Positions 42,104 to 50,954 of a DNA stretch of 64,000 bases are shown piece after piece. The DNA comes from an uncultured Bacilli bacterium. GTDB lineage: Bacteria; Bacillota_I; Bacilli_A; RF39; UBA660. The DNA is taken from NCBI GenBank assembly GCA_934102335.1, contig CAKOSP010000005.1, forward strand, positions 62,001 to 126,000, written 5' to 3'. Every line of letters starts with the position of its first letter. The first letter of the stretch is position 1. The translations under genes and the position numbers were made by a program. The notes under the pieces were generated by a model. It saw nothing but the letters and a program-made list of their open reading frames with translations, had not been told where the DNA came from and searched no databases.

Positions 42104-42984
42104 AAATAAGAGTGAGTGAATATAATTTAAAAAGTAGTAAAAGTGGCAATAGTTTTAATATTGCTCTTTTTTCTGATATACATTATAGCGGTTTGAATTT
42201 TAATATAAATAAATTAAACATTATAGTTCAAGAGTTAGAAGAAGCAAGACCTGATTTTATCTGCATTCCAGGCGATTTTTTGGATGATGCTAAAGCAATT
42301 GATGAAAGTATTGAGTTTAACGACTTTTTATTTAGATGTAGTGCTATAGCACCTACAATTTTGTCAATAGGAAATCATGATAATAGAATTATTAAAGATA
42401 ATAAACCTAAGTATGTTGATATTACAGATTTTTTAGAAGAATTAAAAAGTATTCATAATGTTTATGTTTTAGAAAATAAGTGTATTACAATTAATGGGGT
42501 AGATTTTTATGGCCTTTATTTACCAAACAATATTTATTCAGAGTCTGAAGATAAATATATTGATTTAGCAACAAAATATTTAAAAAAACATCCGATAAAA
42601 TTTAAAAATGATACTTATAATGTTTTACTTTCTCATGTGCCCACTATTTTTGCAGAAAATAAAATATTTAAATATATTGAAAATGTGGATTTGATACTTT
42701 CTGGTCATATGCATAATGGTGGAGTTCCAATTGGATTAGATTCATTTTTAAAAACAGATAGAGGATTAATATCTCCAGGTAATAAACCTTTTCCTAAGTT
42801 TGCAAGAGGTACTGTAAAAGTTAATAATAAGAAAACACAATTAGTTATTTCTAAGTGTGTTACAATGGTACAAGATTGTGCTCCTTCGATTTTAAAACCT
42901 TTAAATGTTTTGTATCCAATAAATATTGAATATATTAGGGTTAATAGAAAATATGAAAAAGAAAAAATTGACAATATTATATGA
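42100..42984 (+). CDS. calcineurin-like metallophosphoesterase (YkuE/YaeI-like)
   Basis: A 294-residue metallophosphoesterase with the complete metal-site series: LFSDIHYSG (D-x-H), PGDFLDD (GD), SIGNHDNR (GNHD), LSHVP and LSGHMHNGG (GHxH). No signal peptide is seen. It resembles YaeI/YkuE-type enzymes, with unknown substrate. It overlaps the upstream peptidase gene by four bases. A paralogue with the same N-terminal KIRV-EY start lies at 47905. Confidence 0.88.
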   Translation: MKIRVSEYNLKSSKSGNSFNIALFSDIHYSGLNFNINKLNIIVQELEEARPDFICIPGDFLDDAKAIDESIEFNDFLFRCSAIAPTILSIGNHDNRIIKDNKPKYVDITDFLEELKSIHNVYVLENKCITINGVDFYGLYLPNNIYSESEDKYIDLATKYLKKHPIKFKNDTYNVLLSHVPTIFAENKIFKYIENVDLILSGHMHNGGVPIGLDSFLKTDRGLISPGNKPFPKFARGTVKVNNKKTQLVISKCVTMVQDCAPSILKPLNVLYPINIEYIRVNRKYEKEKIDNII

Positions 42985-43585
42985 AGATAAAAATTTACTA
43001 GTTGTCTATAAAGAATCAGGCTTGCTAACTATATCTACAGAAAAAGAAAAATATAACACTTTATTTCATGAAGTTAGTTTATATCTTCATAAGAAAAATC
43101 AAAAGGCATTTATTGTTCATAGATTAGATAAAGATACGTCTGGTTTAATTATTTTTGCTAAAGATTTAAAATCAAAAAATATTTTACAAGAAAACTGGGA
43201 TAGTGTAGTAAGAAAATATTATGCTGTAGTTTTGGGTAAATTAGTGGGATTTGATACGATAAAATCATATTTATATGAAGATAAAACTTTTTATACACAT
43301 GTAAGTAAGTCAAATAAAGGCCTACTTGCTATTACAAATTATAATTCTTTAAAATCAAATGATAAATATTCTCTTTTGGATATAAGAATTTTAACTGGTA
43401 GAAAGAATCAAATAAGAGTTCAGTTAAATAATATTGGTTATCCTATATTGGGTGATAAAAAATATGGAAATAATAGATTTAAGAGATTAATGTTAGAAGC
43501 CTATTATTTAAATTTTAAACATCCCATTACTAAAGAAAAAATTGAAATAAATCTTAAATTAAACCCTTTGTTTGACTTAAATTAA
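42953..43585 (+). CDS. RluA-family pseudouridine synthase
   Basis: RNA pseudouridine synthase. The catalytic motif is VHRLDKDTSGLIIFAKD near residues 57-73, with the catalytic Asp in RLDKDTSG; later RKNQIRVQLNNIGYPILGDKKYG is the conserved RluA C-terminal block. It is about 210 residues, short because it lacks an S4 domain, like RluA or YlyB-short forms. The ATG 42953 lies inside the phosphoesterase gene (32-base overlap); an AGGG site at 42937-42940 is distant. The target RNA is unknown. Confidence 0.88.
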   Translation: MKKKKLTILYEDKNLLVVYKESGLLTISTEKEKYNTLFHEVSLYLHKKNQKAFIVHRLDKDTSGLIIFAKDLKSKNILQENWDSVVRKYYAVVLGKLVGFDTIKSYLYEDKTFYTHVSKSNKGLLAITNYNSLKSNDKYSLLDIRILTGRKNQIRVQLNNIGYPILGDKKYGNNRFKRLMLEAYYLNFKHPITKEKIEINLKLNPLFDLN

Positions 43586-43600
43586 TATTTTATTTATAAT
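43572..43600 (+). promoter_or_regulatory. promoter before the 43617 gene
   Basis: TTGACT (43572-43577) and TATAAT (43595-43600), 17-bp spacing; the -35 lies in the last codons of the RluA gene. Confidence 0.7.
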
Positions 43601-43616
43601 GTTGTTAGGAGGGTTT

Positions 43617-44336
43617 ATGCGAGAACCAGAGTTAAAAGTTAGTCAAGTTATTACGGCAGCAAGAAGTGAGTATACTAAATTAAAAAAAGATTTGCAGAAT
43701 ATAAAATATTCATTAAGATGTTATGATTCTGAACAATTTTATGATATTAATAAAATTAATGCTGTGGTACACGGTCCTGGAAATATTACTTTTTATATGA
43801 CTGATAAAAATAATAAATTATATTATTTAGGGAAAATTGTAAACCGAGATTTTTTTGATGAAGGTTATTACAAAACAGATGATGTTTATATGATAAATGA
43901 TAATTTAGCATTAGGAATTAATCCTGTGGCAAATTATTTTATAGCTGTTAATTTAAATAATATTGCAAATAATCTTATGATTAAATATCCTATTGATTAT
44001 CAATGTCAAAGTGAAGAAAAATTATTTTCTTTTAATATGAATTCTTGTGGAATTTTTACATCTTCTTTTGATAATTCATTTTTATCGTCTTCTGTTGATT
44101 ATGATCCAAATAGTGATCAAATTAATTCAATGTCAAGCTTTAAGGAAAACCATAGTGTTTTAATTGAAGAAAGTCTTTCTAAAAGAATACCAATTGATTA
44201 TTTACCATTTGAATTATTAGAACTTGTATATTCTAAGGGGGCTTATTGTACAGAAGTTGTTCCAAATAATTATGAAACTAAATCAGATGTTTATATAATC
44301 AATGATAATGGTTCTAGAGTATTAAGAAAAGAGTAA
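43617..44336 (+). CDS. hypothetical protein
   Basis: About 239 residues, no recognised family, signal peptide or membrane segment. Sequence is mixed alpha/beta with an N-terminal basic helix and a Ser-rich middle. The start is ATG 43617 after AGGAGGG (43607-43613); the ATG at 43599 lies in the promoter. The next gene begins 14 bases after its stop, so they may be one operon. Confidence 0.65.
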   Translation: MREPELKVSQVITAARSEYTKLKKDLQNIKYSLRCYDSEQFYDINKINAVVHGPGNITFYMTDKNNKLYYLGKIVNRDFFDEGYYKTDDVYMINDNLALGINPVANYFIAVNLNNIANNLMIKYPIDYQCQSEEKLFSFNMNSCGIFTSSFDNSFLSSSVDYDPNSDQINSMSSFKENHSVLIEESLSKRIPIDYLPFELLELVYSKGAYCTEVVPNNYETKSDVYIINDNGSRVLRKE

Positions 44337-44350
44337 TAGAGTGATTAATT

Positions 44351-45172
44351 ATGGCAAAAAAAGAAATAGATGAAACAGAAAAAATGAAATTAGAGTTGCT
44401 TGATTATTTAAAAAATCAGGTAGATATTGAAGTAAGTAGCGCGGTAAAAAAAGCAGAAAGTAGGTTTATTAGACATAAAAACGCTGTGATTTTAAGGAAA
44501 AATATAATTATTTTAATTTTAACTGCTATTATTGTAGGAGGAATATATTTTTTATATAACGATCATTATTTTGATAAATTTTTTAATAAACAAACGGTGA
44601 AAACTGAAGAAAAAAATACTGACGAAGAAAAAAACACAGATTTAAAAGAAGAATATGCTTATTTTTTAGATAACATTTTGATAAGTGAAAATTCTAAATA
44701 TATTAAAGATTATTATGATGGTAATTTATCTTTAGAGCTAAAACTTAATTTGGCAATGAATTTAATTGATTTTACTAGCTTAGAAACAGATGAAGATACA
44801 ACTATAATTTCTGATGAAATCTTAAAAGATGCGTATCAAAAGTTATTTACAGATAAATATGAATCTAAATCATTTAATTATAATCAAATTGATATTAAAT
44901 ATTTAAAAAGTCAAGGTATATATTTATCTAATTCTAGTTTATTTAAAAATGAATCTAATATTGCAAGATATATTATCGACGTTACTAAAGAAGACGATAA
45001 AGTAATTATTAAAACTGTAGAGGGATTAATAATTGATGGAAATGTGTATAATATTTTGGATAATAAAAAAATTGGAAAATATAATAATAATCTAGAGTCG
45101 TATAGTAAAAAACTTAGTTTATTGACTTATACTTTTAAAGATGAAAAGTTAGTTAGCATTAGTAAATCATAA
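44351..45172 (+). CDS. hypothetical single-pass membrane protein
   Basis: A 273-residue protein with a ~50-residue charged cytoplasmic start, one hydrophobic segment (IIILILTAIIVGGIYFLY, about residues 52-69) and an extracytoplasmic domain of about 200 residues rich in Lys, Asp and Asn. No enzyme motif was seen. It follows the unknown 43617 gene and ends at a terminator that overlaps its stop codon. Confidence 0.65.
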   Translation: MAKKEIDETEKMKLELLDYLKNQVDIEVSSAVKKAESRFIRHKNAVILRKNIIILILTAIIVGGIYFLYNDHYFDKFFNKQTVKTEEKNTDEEKNTDLKEEYAYFLDNILISENSKYIKDYYDGNLSLELKLNLAMNLIDFTSLETDEDTTIISDEILKDAYQKLFTDKYESKSFNYNQIDIKYLKSQGIYLSNSSLFKNESNIARYIIDVTKEDDKVIIKTVEGLIIDGNVYNILDNKKIGKYNNNLESYSKKLSLLTYTFKDEKLVSISKS

Positions 45173-45187
45173 AGATTTACTTTTTGT
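45160..45187 (+). terminator. intrinsic terminator
   Basis: 8-bp stem AGTAAATC (45160-45167) / GATTTACT (45173-45180), 5-nt loop, TTTTGTTT tail. Confidence 0.65.
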
Positions 45188-45251
45188 TTACATAAATTTT
45201 TTAATAAACTAAAAACTTATGATATAATTTAACTATAGAGTGGTGATAAGA

Positions 45252-46283
45252 GTGAAACATAGAAAGTTGAATATGTTTATTATATTGGTACTTACGGGGT
45301 TTATGCTTTGGTATTTATTAAAGGACCATTATTTTGAAATAATAGATTCATTAAAAAATGCTAATTATTTGTGTATATTATTGGCTGTTCTTGTTTATTC
45401 TTTTCATATTTTATTTGATGTATTATCATTTGATAGTTTAACCAAAATGTATTCAAATAAAGTAAGCTTTTTATACCAGGTTTATTTAGGAATAATTTAT
45501 AGATTTTTTTCTGGTGTAACACCACTTGCTACTGGTGGTCAACCAATGCTTGTTTATGAATTAAAAAAGAAAGATATATCTATTTCCAATGGTACTAATA
45601 TATGTGTTCAAGCATATATGGTATTTCAAGTTGCTTTAATGATTTTAGGATTTATAGCTATAATTTTGAATAAAACATTACATTTATTTGCTTATGTTCC
45701 TTTTCTTGCTCAGTTAACGGCAGTGGGTTTCATAATAAATTTTTTTATTCTGATATTACTTTTGTGTGTTAGTTTTTCTAAAAATTTTAATAAAGTTGTT
45801 GTAGGTTTTTTGGTAAAGATTTTATCTAAGCTTAAAATTATAAAAAATAAAGAAAAGGTAATGGATAAGTGTCAAAAAGTTTGTGATGAGTATTATAAAA
45901 ATGCTAAAATTTTACTTAAAAATAAATTAACTTTATTTAAGTGTATTGGATTTCAGTGTATTTCTTTGACATTTTTATATTTAGTACCATTTGTTTTATC
46001 ATACGCGCTTAAGATAAATGGAAGTTTTACTTGGTACGAGTCAATATCTGCAGCATCTTATGTATTTATGATGGGATGTTATGTACCTATACCTGGTGCT
46101 ACAGGTGGTATGGAATATGGTTTTTCAGGATTTTTTGGAAATTTTGTTAGTGGGTATCAACTAAGTGCTTTTTTAGTTAGTTGGAGAACAATAACTTATT
46201 ATATTCCTCTTTTATTTGGGGCTATAGTATTTAATATTAAAAAGAATAGAGAAAAAATTGGAGATAATAAAAATGGAAAGTAA
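45252..46283 (+). CDS. lysylphosphatidylglycerol synthase transmembrane/flippase-like protein (UPF0104)
   Basis: A 343-residue membrane protein with about eight hydrophobic segments. Conserved UPF0104 (MprF N-terminal, AglD-like) sites are FSGVTPLATGGQPMLVYEL near residues 87-105 and PIPGATGGMEYGF near 280. The family contains lipid flippases such as the MprF N-terminus; the substrate here is unknown. Start is GTG 45252 behind AGTGGTGAT; the GTG at 45240 is inside that site. Extended -10 (TGATATAAT) at 45219-45227. Confidence 0.82.
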   Translation: MKHRKLNMFIILVLTGFMLWYLLKDHYFEIIDSLKNANYLCILLAVLVYSFHILFDVLSFDSLTKMYSNKVSFLYQVYLGIIYRFFSGVTPLATGGQPMLVYELKKKDISISNGTNICVQAYMVFQVALMILGFIAIILNKTLHLFAYVPFLAQLTAVGFIINFFILILLLCVSFSKNFNKVVVGFLVKILSKLKIIKNKEKVMDKCQKVCDEYYKNAKILLKNKLTLFKCIGFQCISLTFLYLVPFVLSYALKINGSFTWYESISAASYVFMMGCYVPIPGATGGMEYGFSGFFGNFVSGYQLSAFLVSWRTITYYIPLLFGAIVFNIKKNREKIGDNKNGK

Positions 46284-47145
46284 TTTAATAATGTTTAAAA
46301 ACTTTATAAATTTTAATGTCGAGTCAAAAAAATTAATTCAAAAAATGGCTATGGATTTAAGATATAGTGGCGATGAAGAATACTTAGTTAAGTATAGTGA
46401 TTATATAAATGAGTGTTTTCCATTTTTAAAAAAATATATTTTAATGATGGCAGATATCTATTTTAAAGATGATGTTTCTTATTTATCACAGTATCTTGAT
46501 AAAATTAAGCTTGTAATGGAAAAATCTGGTTGTGATAGAGATAAATTGAGAGATTTCTATCAAGCATATGTGTCTGATATGTCTAAAGATTTTGTTAAAA
46601 AAGTTGGGGAGAATTGTAAAGGATATTATGGTTATTCTCAGATAAGTATTAAAGATGCTAAAACGATTAATGAAATTATTCATTACATGCATGCTTATGT
46701 TATAAATAATGAAAAAATATTGAGTAGTATTCCTCCTTTAAAAGAACACAATAAAGATGAAATTAGTGGCGTGGTGTTACGAGGAGATAATTCGCAGCTA
46801 GGAAATACTATTTATGATAATCTTTCTCCTGCTCAAATTGATTTTTATATGGATATTGTTTGTTATGGCGATGATAAAGCGATTCTTTTAGTTCGCGATG
46901 TTGCACATGCACTTTCAATACAAATAAAAAAATATGAAGGTGGATATTTTGTAGAGTACTTTGTGCCTAAAATTTGTAATGTAGAAATGGTAAATAAATT
47001 ACCCGGTGTAACAAAGGTTGTTGATGATTCTTCATATACAATTGGTCAATTTGAAATTGCTGAGAAAGATTTTCCAGCATCGTTGTATCAATTTGTGAAA
47101 ATGGTTCCAACTGATGCTGATATGTTATTAAATAAGGGAAGGTAA
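46273..47145 (+). CDS. hypothetical protein
   Basis: About 290 residues with no recognised family. It is soluble, with an N-terminal mostly helical half and a C-terminal half of mixed strands, and has many Asp/Lys residues. The ATG 46273 overlaps the flippase-like gene (stop 46283), and GGAGAT precedes it, so it is translationally coupled with that gene. A functional link is possible but no motif supports it. A terminator overlaps its end. Confidence 0.6.
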   Translation: MESNLIMFKNFINFNVESKKLIQKMAMDLRYSGDEEYLVKYSDYINECFPFLKKYILMMADIYFKDDVSYLSQYLDKIKLVMEKSGCDRDKLRDFYQAYVSDMSKDFVKKVGENCKGYYGYSQISIKDAKTINEIIHYMHAYVINNEKILSSIPPLKEHNKDEISGVVLRGDNSQLGNTIYDNLSPAQIDFYMDIVCYGDDKAILLVRDVAHALSIQIKKYEGGYFVEYFVPKICNVEMVNKLPGVTKVVDDSSYTIGQFEIAEKDFPASLYQFVKMVPTDADMLLNKGR

Positions 47146-47160
47146 ATCTCTTATTTTTTT
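47130..47160 (+). terminator. weak intrinsic terminator overlapping the stop codon
   Basis: AAATAAG (47130-47136) / CTTATTT (47150-47156), long loop, T7 tail. The loop of 13 nt makes this less certain. Confidence 0.45.
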
Positions 47161-47162
47161 AT

Positions 47163-47191
47163 TTGACATATACTTTTTTTGCTGATAGAAT
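47163..47191 (+). promoter_or_regulatory. promoter of the YgjV-like gene
   Basis: Perfect TTGACA (47163-47168) and TAGAAT (47186-47191), 17-bp spacing. Confidence 0.75.
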
Positions 47192-47218
47192 ATAGTTTGT
47201 TATAAAGGAAGTGTTTAC

Positions 47219-47908
47219 ATGGAAATTGTTCCAATAATTGTTGCCCAGGTTTTATCTTTATTAAATGGGGGATTTTTAGTTGCAAGTATGCGCTGTAAAA
47301 ACAAAGATAAATTTTTGATTTTAAATTCAATAGCTAATGCATTTGGTTTTGCTTCAATGGTTGTTTTAGGAGCATATGCTGCTGCAATAGGTCCAATTGT
47401 TTTAACTATTCAAGGTGTTGTAAGTCATTTATTTGAGAAAAAAGGCATTAAACAACCCAAATGGATGTTACCACTTTACATCGGTTTAAGTATTTTAGGT
47501 GGGGCTTTGACAGTTAAGTCGCTTTTAGGAATTTTACCAGTTTTATCTAGTGCTTTTGCTTCTGCTATGTTAATGAGTAAAGATATGAAAACTTCACGTA
47601 GAATAGGACTTGTTAGTTCATCAATTGCTTTACCATATTTAGTTGTTAATAAAGCATATGTTGCTGCTTTAGTATTTTCTAGTAATTTTATAAGTACTTT
47701 ACAAGCCATTTATAAATTAGATTATAAAAAAGCAAAAAAAGTTGAAGATGAAAAAAGTATAATTGTTGAAGAAAAATCTAGTGATAAACAAGAAGAATTA
47801 AAACTTGAAAGAAAACAAGAGGATGTTTACGAAAAAAATATAGTTAAAAATAATAATATTTCATATCATCAAGATAAACCTTTAGTTAGAAAAAGGAAAC
47901 GAAAATGA
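47219..47908 (+). CDS. YgjV-family inner membrane protein with basic tail
   Basis: A 229-residue protein. Residues 1-165 have about six hydrophobic segments and match the YgjV-type bacterial inner membrane family (QVLSLLNGGFLVASMRCKNKDKFLILN). A charged, Lys/Glu-rich cytoplasmic tail of about 55 residues follows. Function of the family is unknown. It starts after AAAGGAAGTG and overlaps the following phosphoesterase gene by four bases. Confidence 0.75.
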   Translation: MEIVPIIVAQVLSLLNGGFLVASMRCKNKDKFLILNSIANAFGFASMVVLGAYAAAIGPIVLTIQGVVSHLFEKKGIKQPKWMLPLYIGLSILGGALTVKSLLGILPVLSSAFASAMLMSKDMKTSRRIGLVSSSIALPYLVVNKAYVAALVFSSNFISTLQAIYKLDYKKAKKVEDEKSIIVEEKSSDKQEELKLERKQEDVYEKNIVKNNNISYHQDKPLVRKRKRK

Positions 47909-48795
47909 AAATAAGGGTAAATGAATATTTATTACAAGATAAAAATGTTAAAAAAGAAAAAAATTTAGCAAGTATTGCTGATATACACGGAAATACATTG
48001 GCTATGAATTTAATTGTTAAACTTTTAAAAGAATATTCTTTAAATTATATATGTTTAGTTGGAGATACTGTAGATTGTAAAAAAGATGAAAATAAAACTG
48101 AGTTGGTATCTTGTTTAAAAGAATTAAATAGGATGTGTTATGTCTTTTTATCTATGGGTAATCATGAAATTTATGAGAAGGATATATATCTTTACGATAG
48201 AAGTAAGAAAATTATAACTGAAAACTATTTAAATTTTTTTAAACAATTAGATGGATTAACTAATTGTATTAGTTTTTTAAACGAATTTAATAGCTTAGAA
48301 TTACCCGATAATATTCAGATTAATGCATTAAATGTACCATTTGTATGTTATAAATATGAAACAAAGGAAAATTTTGAACAATTTCTTTCTACACTTAATT
48401 TGGAATTTGACGAAGATAAATTTAATATTTTACTTTCACATTCTCCTAATTGTATACTTCAGAATAATATTATTAGTTATTTTAAAGAAATGAATTTGAT
48501 TTTGAGTGGCCATAATCATGGAGGATTAGTACCAACATTTTTACAAGATATTATAAAAGGTCATAAAGGTATAGTGGGACCATATGGTAAAATTTTTCAA
48601 AACAATTCATATGGTACTTGGACAAATGACAATACTTCTTTAATAGTTAATAATGGTGTAACTAGAATTAGTGATACTAAACTATTGGGCATTTCTGATT
48701 CAATTTTTATGCCTGAAGTTGATATAGTAAATATAAAGCCTAGTAATGAACATTCTTTAAATTTAGTTAGAAGAAAAGTTTATAATGTAAAATAA
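47905..48795 (+). CDS. metallophosphoesterase, paralogue of the 42100 gene
   Basis: A 296-residue calcineurin-like metallophosphoesterase: SIADIHGN, LVGDTVDC, SMGNHEIYE, LSHSPN and LSGHNHGG make the metal site. Its start (KIRVNEYLL) resembles that of the gene at 42100 (KIRVSEYNL), and the same layout, four-base overlap with an upstream membrane protein gene, occurs in both. GNHD is here GNHE. Substrate unknown. Confidence 0.85.
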   Translation: MKIRVNEYLLQDKNVKKEKNLASIADIHGNTLAMNLIVKLLKEYSLNYICLVGDTVDCKKDENKTELVSCLKELNRMCYVFLSMGNHEIYEKDIYLYDRSKKIITENYLNFFKQLDGLTNCISFLNEFNSLELPDNIQINALNVPFVCYKYETKENFEQFLSTLNLEFDEDKFNILLSHSPNCILQNNIISYFKEMNLILSGHNHGGLVPTFLQDIIKGHKGIVGPYGKIFQNNSYGTWTNDNTSLIVNNGVTRISDTKLLGISDSIFMPEVDIVNIKPSNEHSLNLVRRKVYNVK

Positions 48796-48803
48796 GATAT
48801 TAT

Positions 48804-48827
48804 AGCAAAGAATTACTTTGCTTTTTT
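48804..48827 (+). terminator. intrinsic terminator
   Basis: 7-bp stem AGCAAAG (48804-48810) / CTTTGCT (48816-48822), 5-nt loop, T6 tail. Confidence 0.75.
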
Positions 48828-48845
48828 AAATTCAAATAAAATGTG

Positions 48846-48874
48846 TTGATATAAAAACAAATGTTTGTTATAAT
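48846..48874 (+). promoter_or_regulatory. uvrB promoter with SOS (LexA/DinR) box
   Basis: TTGATA (48846-48851), 17-bp spacing, extended -10 TGT-TATAAT (48869-48874). Between them AACAAATGTTTG (48856-48867) matches the core of the Gram-positive DinR/LexA consensus CGAACRNRYGTTYG at 12 positions, missing only the leading CG. This would allow LexA repression released by DNA damage. Confidence 0.75.
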
Positions 48875-48951
48875 GGAGTATGAAATTAAATATATTTTGC
48901 CTTGTATTAAATAGAAAATATTAAACAAAATAAAAGTAATGGAGGTTAAGA

Positions 48952-50892
48952 ATGTTTAAATTAATATCAAAATATAAGCCTAGTGGAGATCAACCAGAGG
49001 CTATTAAAGAACTAGTTGATGGTATAAAAGCTGGAAAGAAAGAACAAGTTTTACTTGGGGCAACAGGAACTGGTAAGACCTTTACTATGGCTAATGTAAT
49101 TGCAAATGTTAATAAGCCAACTTTAGTTTTGGCACATAATAAAACTTTAGCAGGTCAACTTTATAGTGAGTTTAAAGAATTATTTCCTGAAAATCACGTT
49201 GAATACTTTGTATCATACTACGACTATTATCAACCGGAAGCATATAAACCTTCAACTGACACTTATATAGAAAAAGATGCTTCCATAAATGATGAAATTG
49301 ATGAATTAAGACATTCTGCTACATCAAATCTTATTAATTTTGACGATGTAATAGTTGTTGCTTCTGTTTCTTCAATATATGGTATTGGTGAAAAAGAAGA
49401 ATATCAAAAAAATATGTTAGTGGTTAATTTAAATGATAAAATTAATCGAAATGAAATAGCTACGAAGTTAATTGATATGACTTATGAAAGAAATGATTTA
49501 GATTTTCATCGTGGTACTTTTCGAATTAGGGGTAATAATATTGATATAATTCCAGTTAATAATAAAGAAAGTGGTATAAGAATAATACTTGATGATGATA
49601 TTGTTGATGAAATATGTACATTTGATCTTTTAAATGGTAATGTTTTAACTAGAAAAAAGACGGTAGTAATATCTCCAGCTTCACATTTTGTTACGAGCCC
49701 AGAAAAACTAGAAGAAGCCATAAGAAGAATTCAAAATGAGTTGCAAGAACAAATTAAGTATTTTCATGAAAATGGAAAATTAATTGAAGAACAAAGAATA
49801 AAGGAAAGAACAAATTATGATATTGAAATGCTTAAAGAAACAGGATTTTGTAATGGAGTAGAGAATTATTCTAGACATTTAGCTTTAAGAAGTGAAGGAG
49901 AAACACCTTCTTGTTTGTTAGACTTTTTTCCAGAAGATTTTTTGTTATTGGTTGATGAATCACACGTAACCCTTCCTCAAGTTAGAGGAATGTATAACGG
50001 TGATAGAATGAGAAAGCAAACTTTGGTTGATTACGGATTTAGACTTCCATCAGCATTAGACAATAGACCATTAAAATTTGAAGAATTTGAATCGCATATT
50101 AAGCACGCTATATATGTTTCAGCAACTCCTGGTGATTACGAATTAGAACATACTAATAATCAATACGTTGAGCAAATAATTAGACCAACTGGTTTATTGG
50201 ATCCTATAATTGAGGTTAAACCTACAATAGGTCAAATTGATGATATTATTGCTCAAATAAATGATAGGATTTCTAAAAATGAAAGAGTTTTAATTACAAC
50301 CCTTACTATCAGAATGAGTGAAGAATTAACAAGTTATTTAAAAGGTGTAGGTATTAAGGTTGCATACTTACATAGTGAGATTAAAACATTAGAAAGACTT
50401 CAACTAATTCATGATCTTAGAGCAGGTATATATGATGTTATAGTAGGTATAAACTTACTTAGGGAAGGTTTAGATATTCCTGAAGTTAGTTTAATATGTA
50501 TTTTGGATGCTGATAAACAAGGATTTTTGAGAAGTACTAGATCACTAATTCAAACTATTGGAAGGGCAGCTAGAAATGAAAATGGTAAAGTCATTATGTA
50601 TGCTGATAATATATCTCCTTCGATGGATGAGGCTATAAAAGAAACTAAAAGACGTAGAGAAATTCAGGAAAAATATAATGAAGAACATGGTATCGTTCCT
50701 AAAACAATTATAAAAGAAATTAAAGAAGTTATATCTAATGAAATTAAGAAACCTAAAAAAGAAAAAATGAGTAAAAAAGATAAAGTTAAAATGATGGTGG
50801 ATATTGAACAAGAAATGAAAGAAGCTGCTAAAAATCTTGATTTTGAAAGAGCTATGGAATTAAGAGATATACTTTTTGAAATGAGAAAATAG
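48952..50892 (+). CDS. uvrB: excinuclease ABC subunit B
   Basis: Damage-verification helicase of nucleotide excision repair. Characteristic blocks: [14 protein letters not shown] at the start, Walker [11 protein letters not shown] near residue 39, the beta-hairpin [22 protein letters not shown], and the C-terminal UVR motif ([18 protein letters not shown]) that contacts UvrC. 646 residues is normal. The ATG follows GGAGGT. uvrA is not in this window. Confidence 0.96.
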   Translation: MFKLISKYKPSGDQPEAIKELVDGIKAGKKEQVLLGATGTGKTFTMANVIANVNKPTLVLAHNKTLAGQLYSEFKELFPENHVEYFVSYYDYYQPEAYKPSTDTYIEKDASINDEIDELRHSATSNLINFDDVIVVASVSSIYGIGEKEEYQKNMLVVNLNDKINRNEIATKLIDMTYERNDLDFHRGTFRIRGNNIDIIPVNNKESGIRIILDDDIVDEICTFDLLNGNVLTRKKTVVISPASHFVTSPEKLEEAIRRIQNELQEQIKYFHENGKLIEEQRIKERTNYDIEMLKETGFCNGVENYSRHLALRSEGETPSCLLDFFPEDFLLLVDESHVTLPQVRGMYNGDRMRKQTLVDYGFRLPSALDNRPLKFEEFESHIKHAIYVSATPGDYELEHTNNQYVEQIIRPTGLLDPIIEVKPTIGQIDDIIAQINDRISKNERVLITTLTIRMSEELTSYLKGVGIKVAYLHSEIKTLERLQLIHDLRAGIYDVIVGINLLREGLDIPEVSLICILDADKQGFLRSTRSLIQTIGRAARNENGKVIMYADNISPSMDEAIKETKRRREIQEKYNEEHGIVPKTIIKEIKEVISNEIKKPKKEKMSKKDKVKMMVDIEQEMKEAAKNLDFERAMELRDILFEMRK

Positions 50893-50915
50893 TTAAAGAT
50901 GTTCTTTAACTTTTT
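50891..50915 (+). terminator. intrinsic terminator
   Basis: 8-bp stem AGTTAAAG (50891-50898) / CTTTAACT (50904-50911), 5-nt loop, TTTTT tail. Confidence 0.75.
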
Positions 50916-50954
50916 CTTTATGTATGATAAACTTAAACTAGAGGCGGGTGTGAT

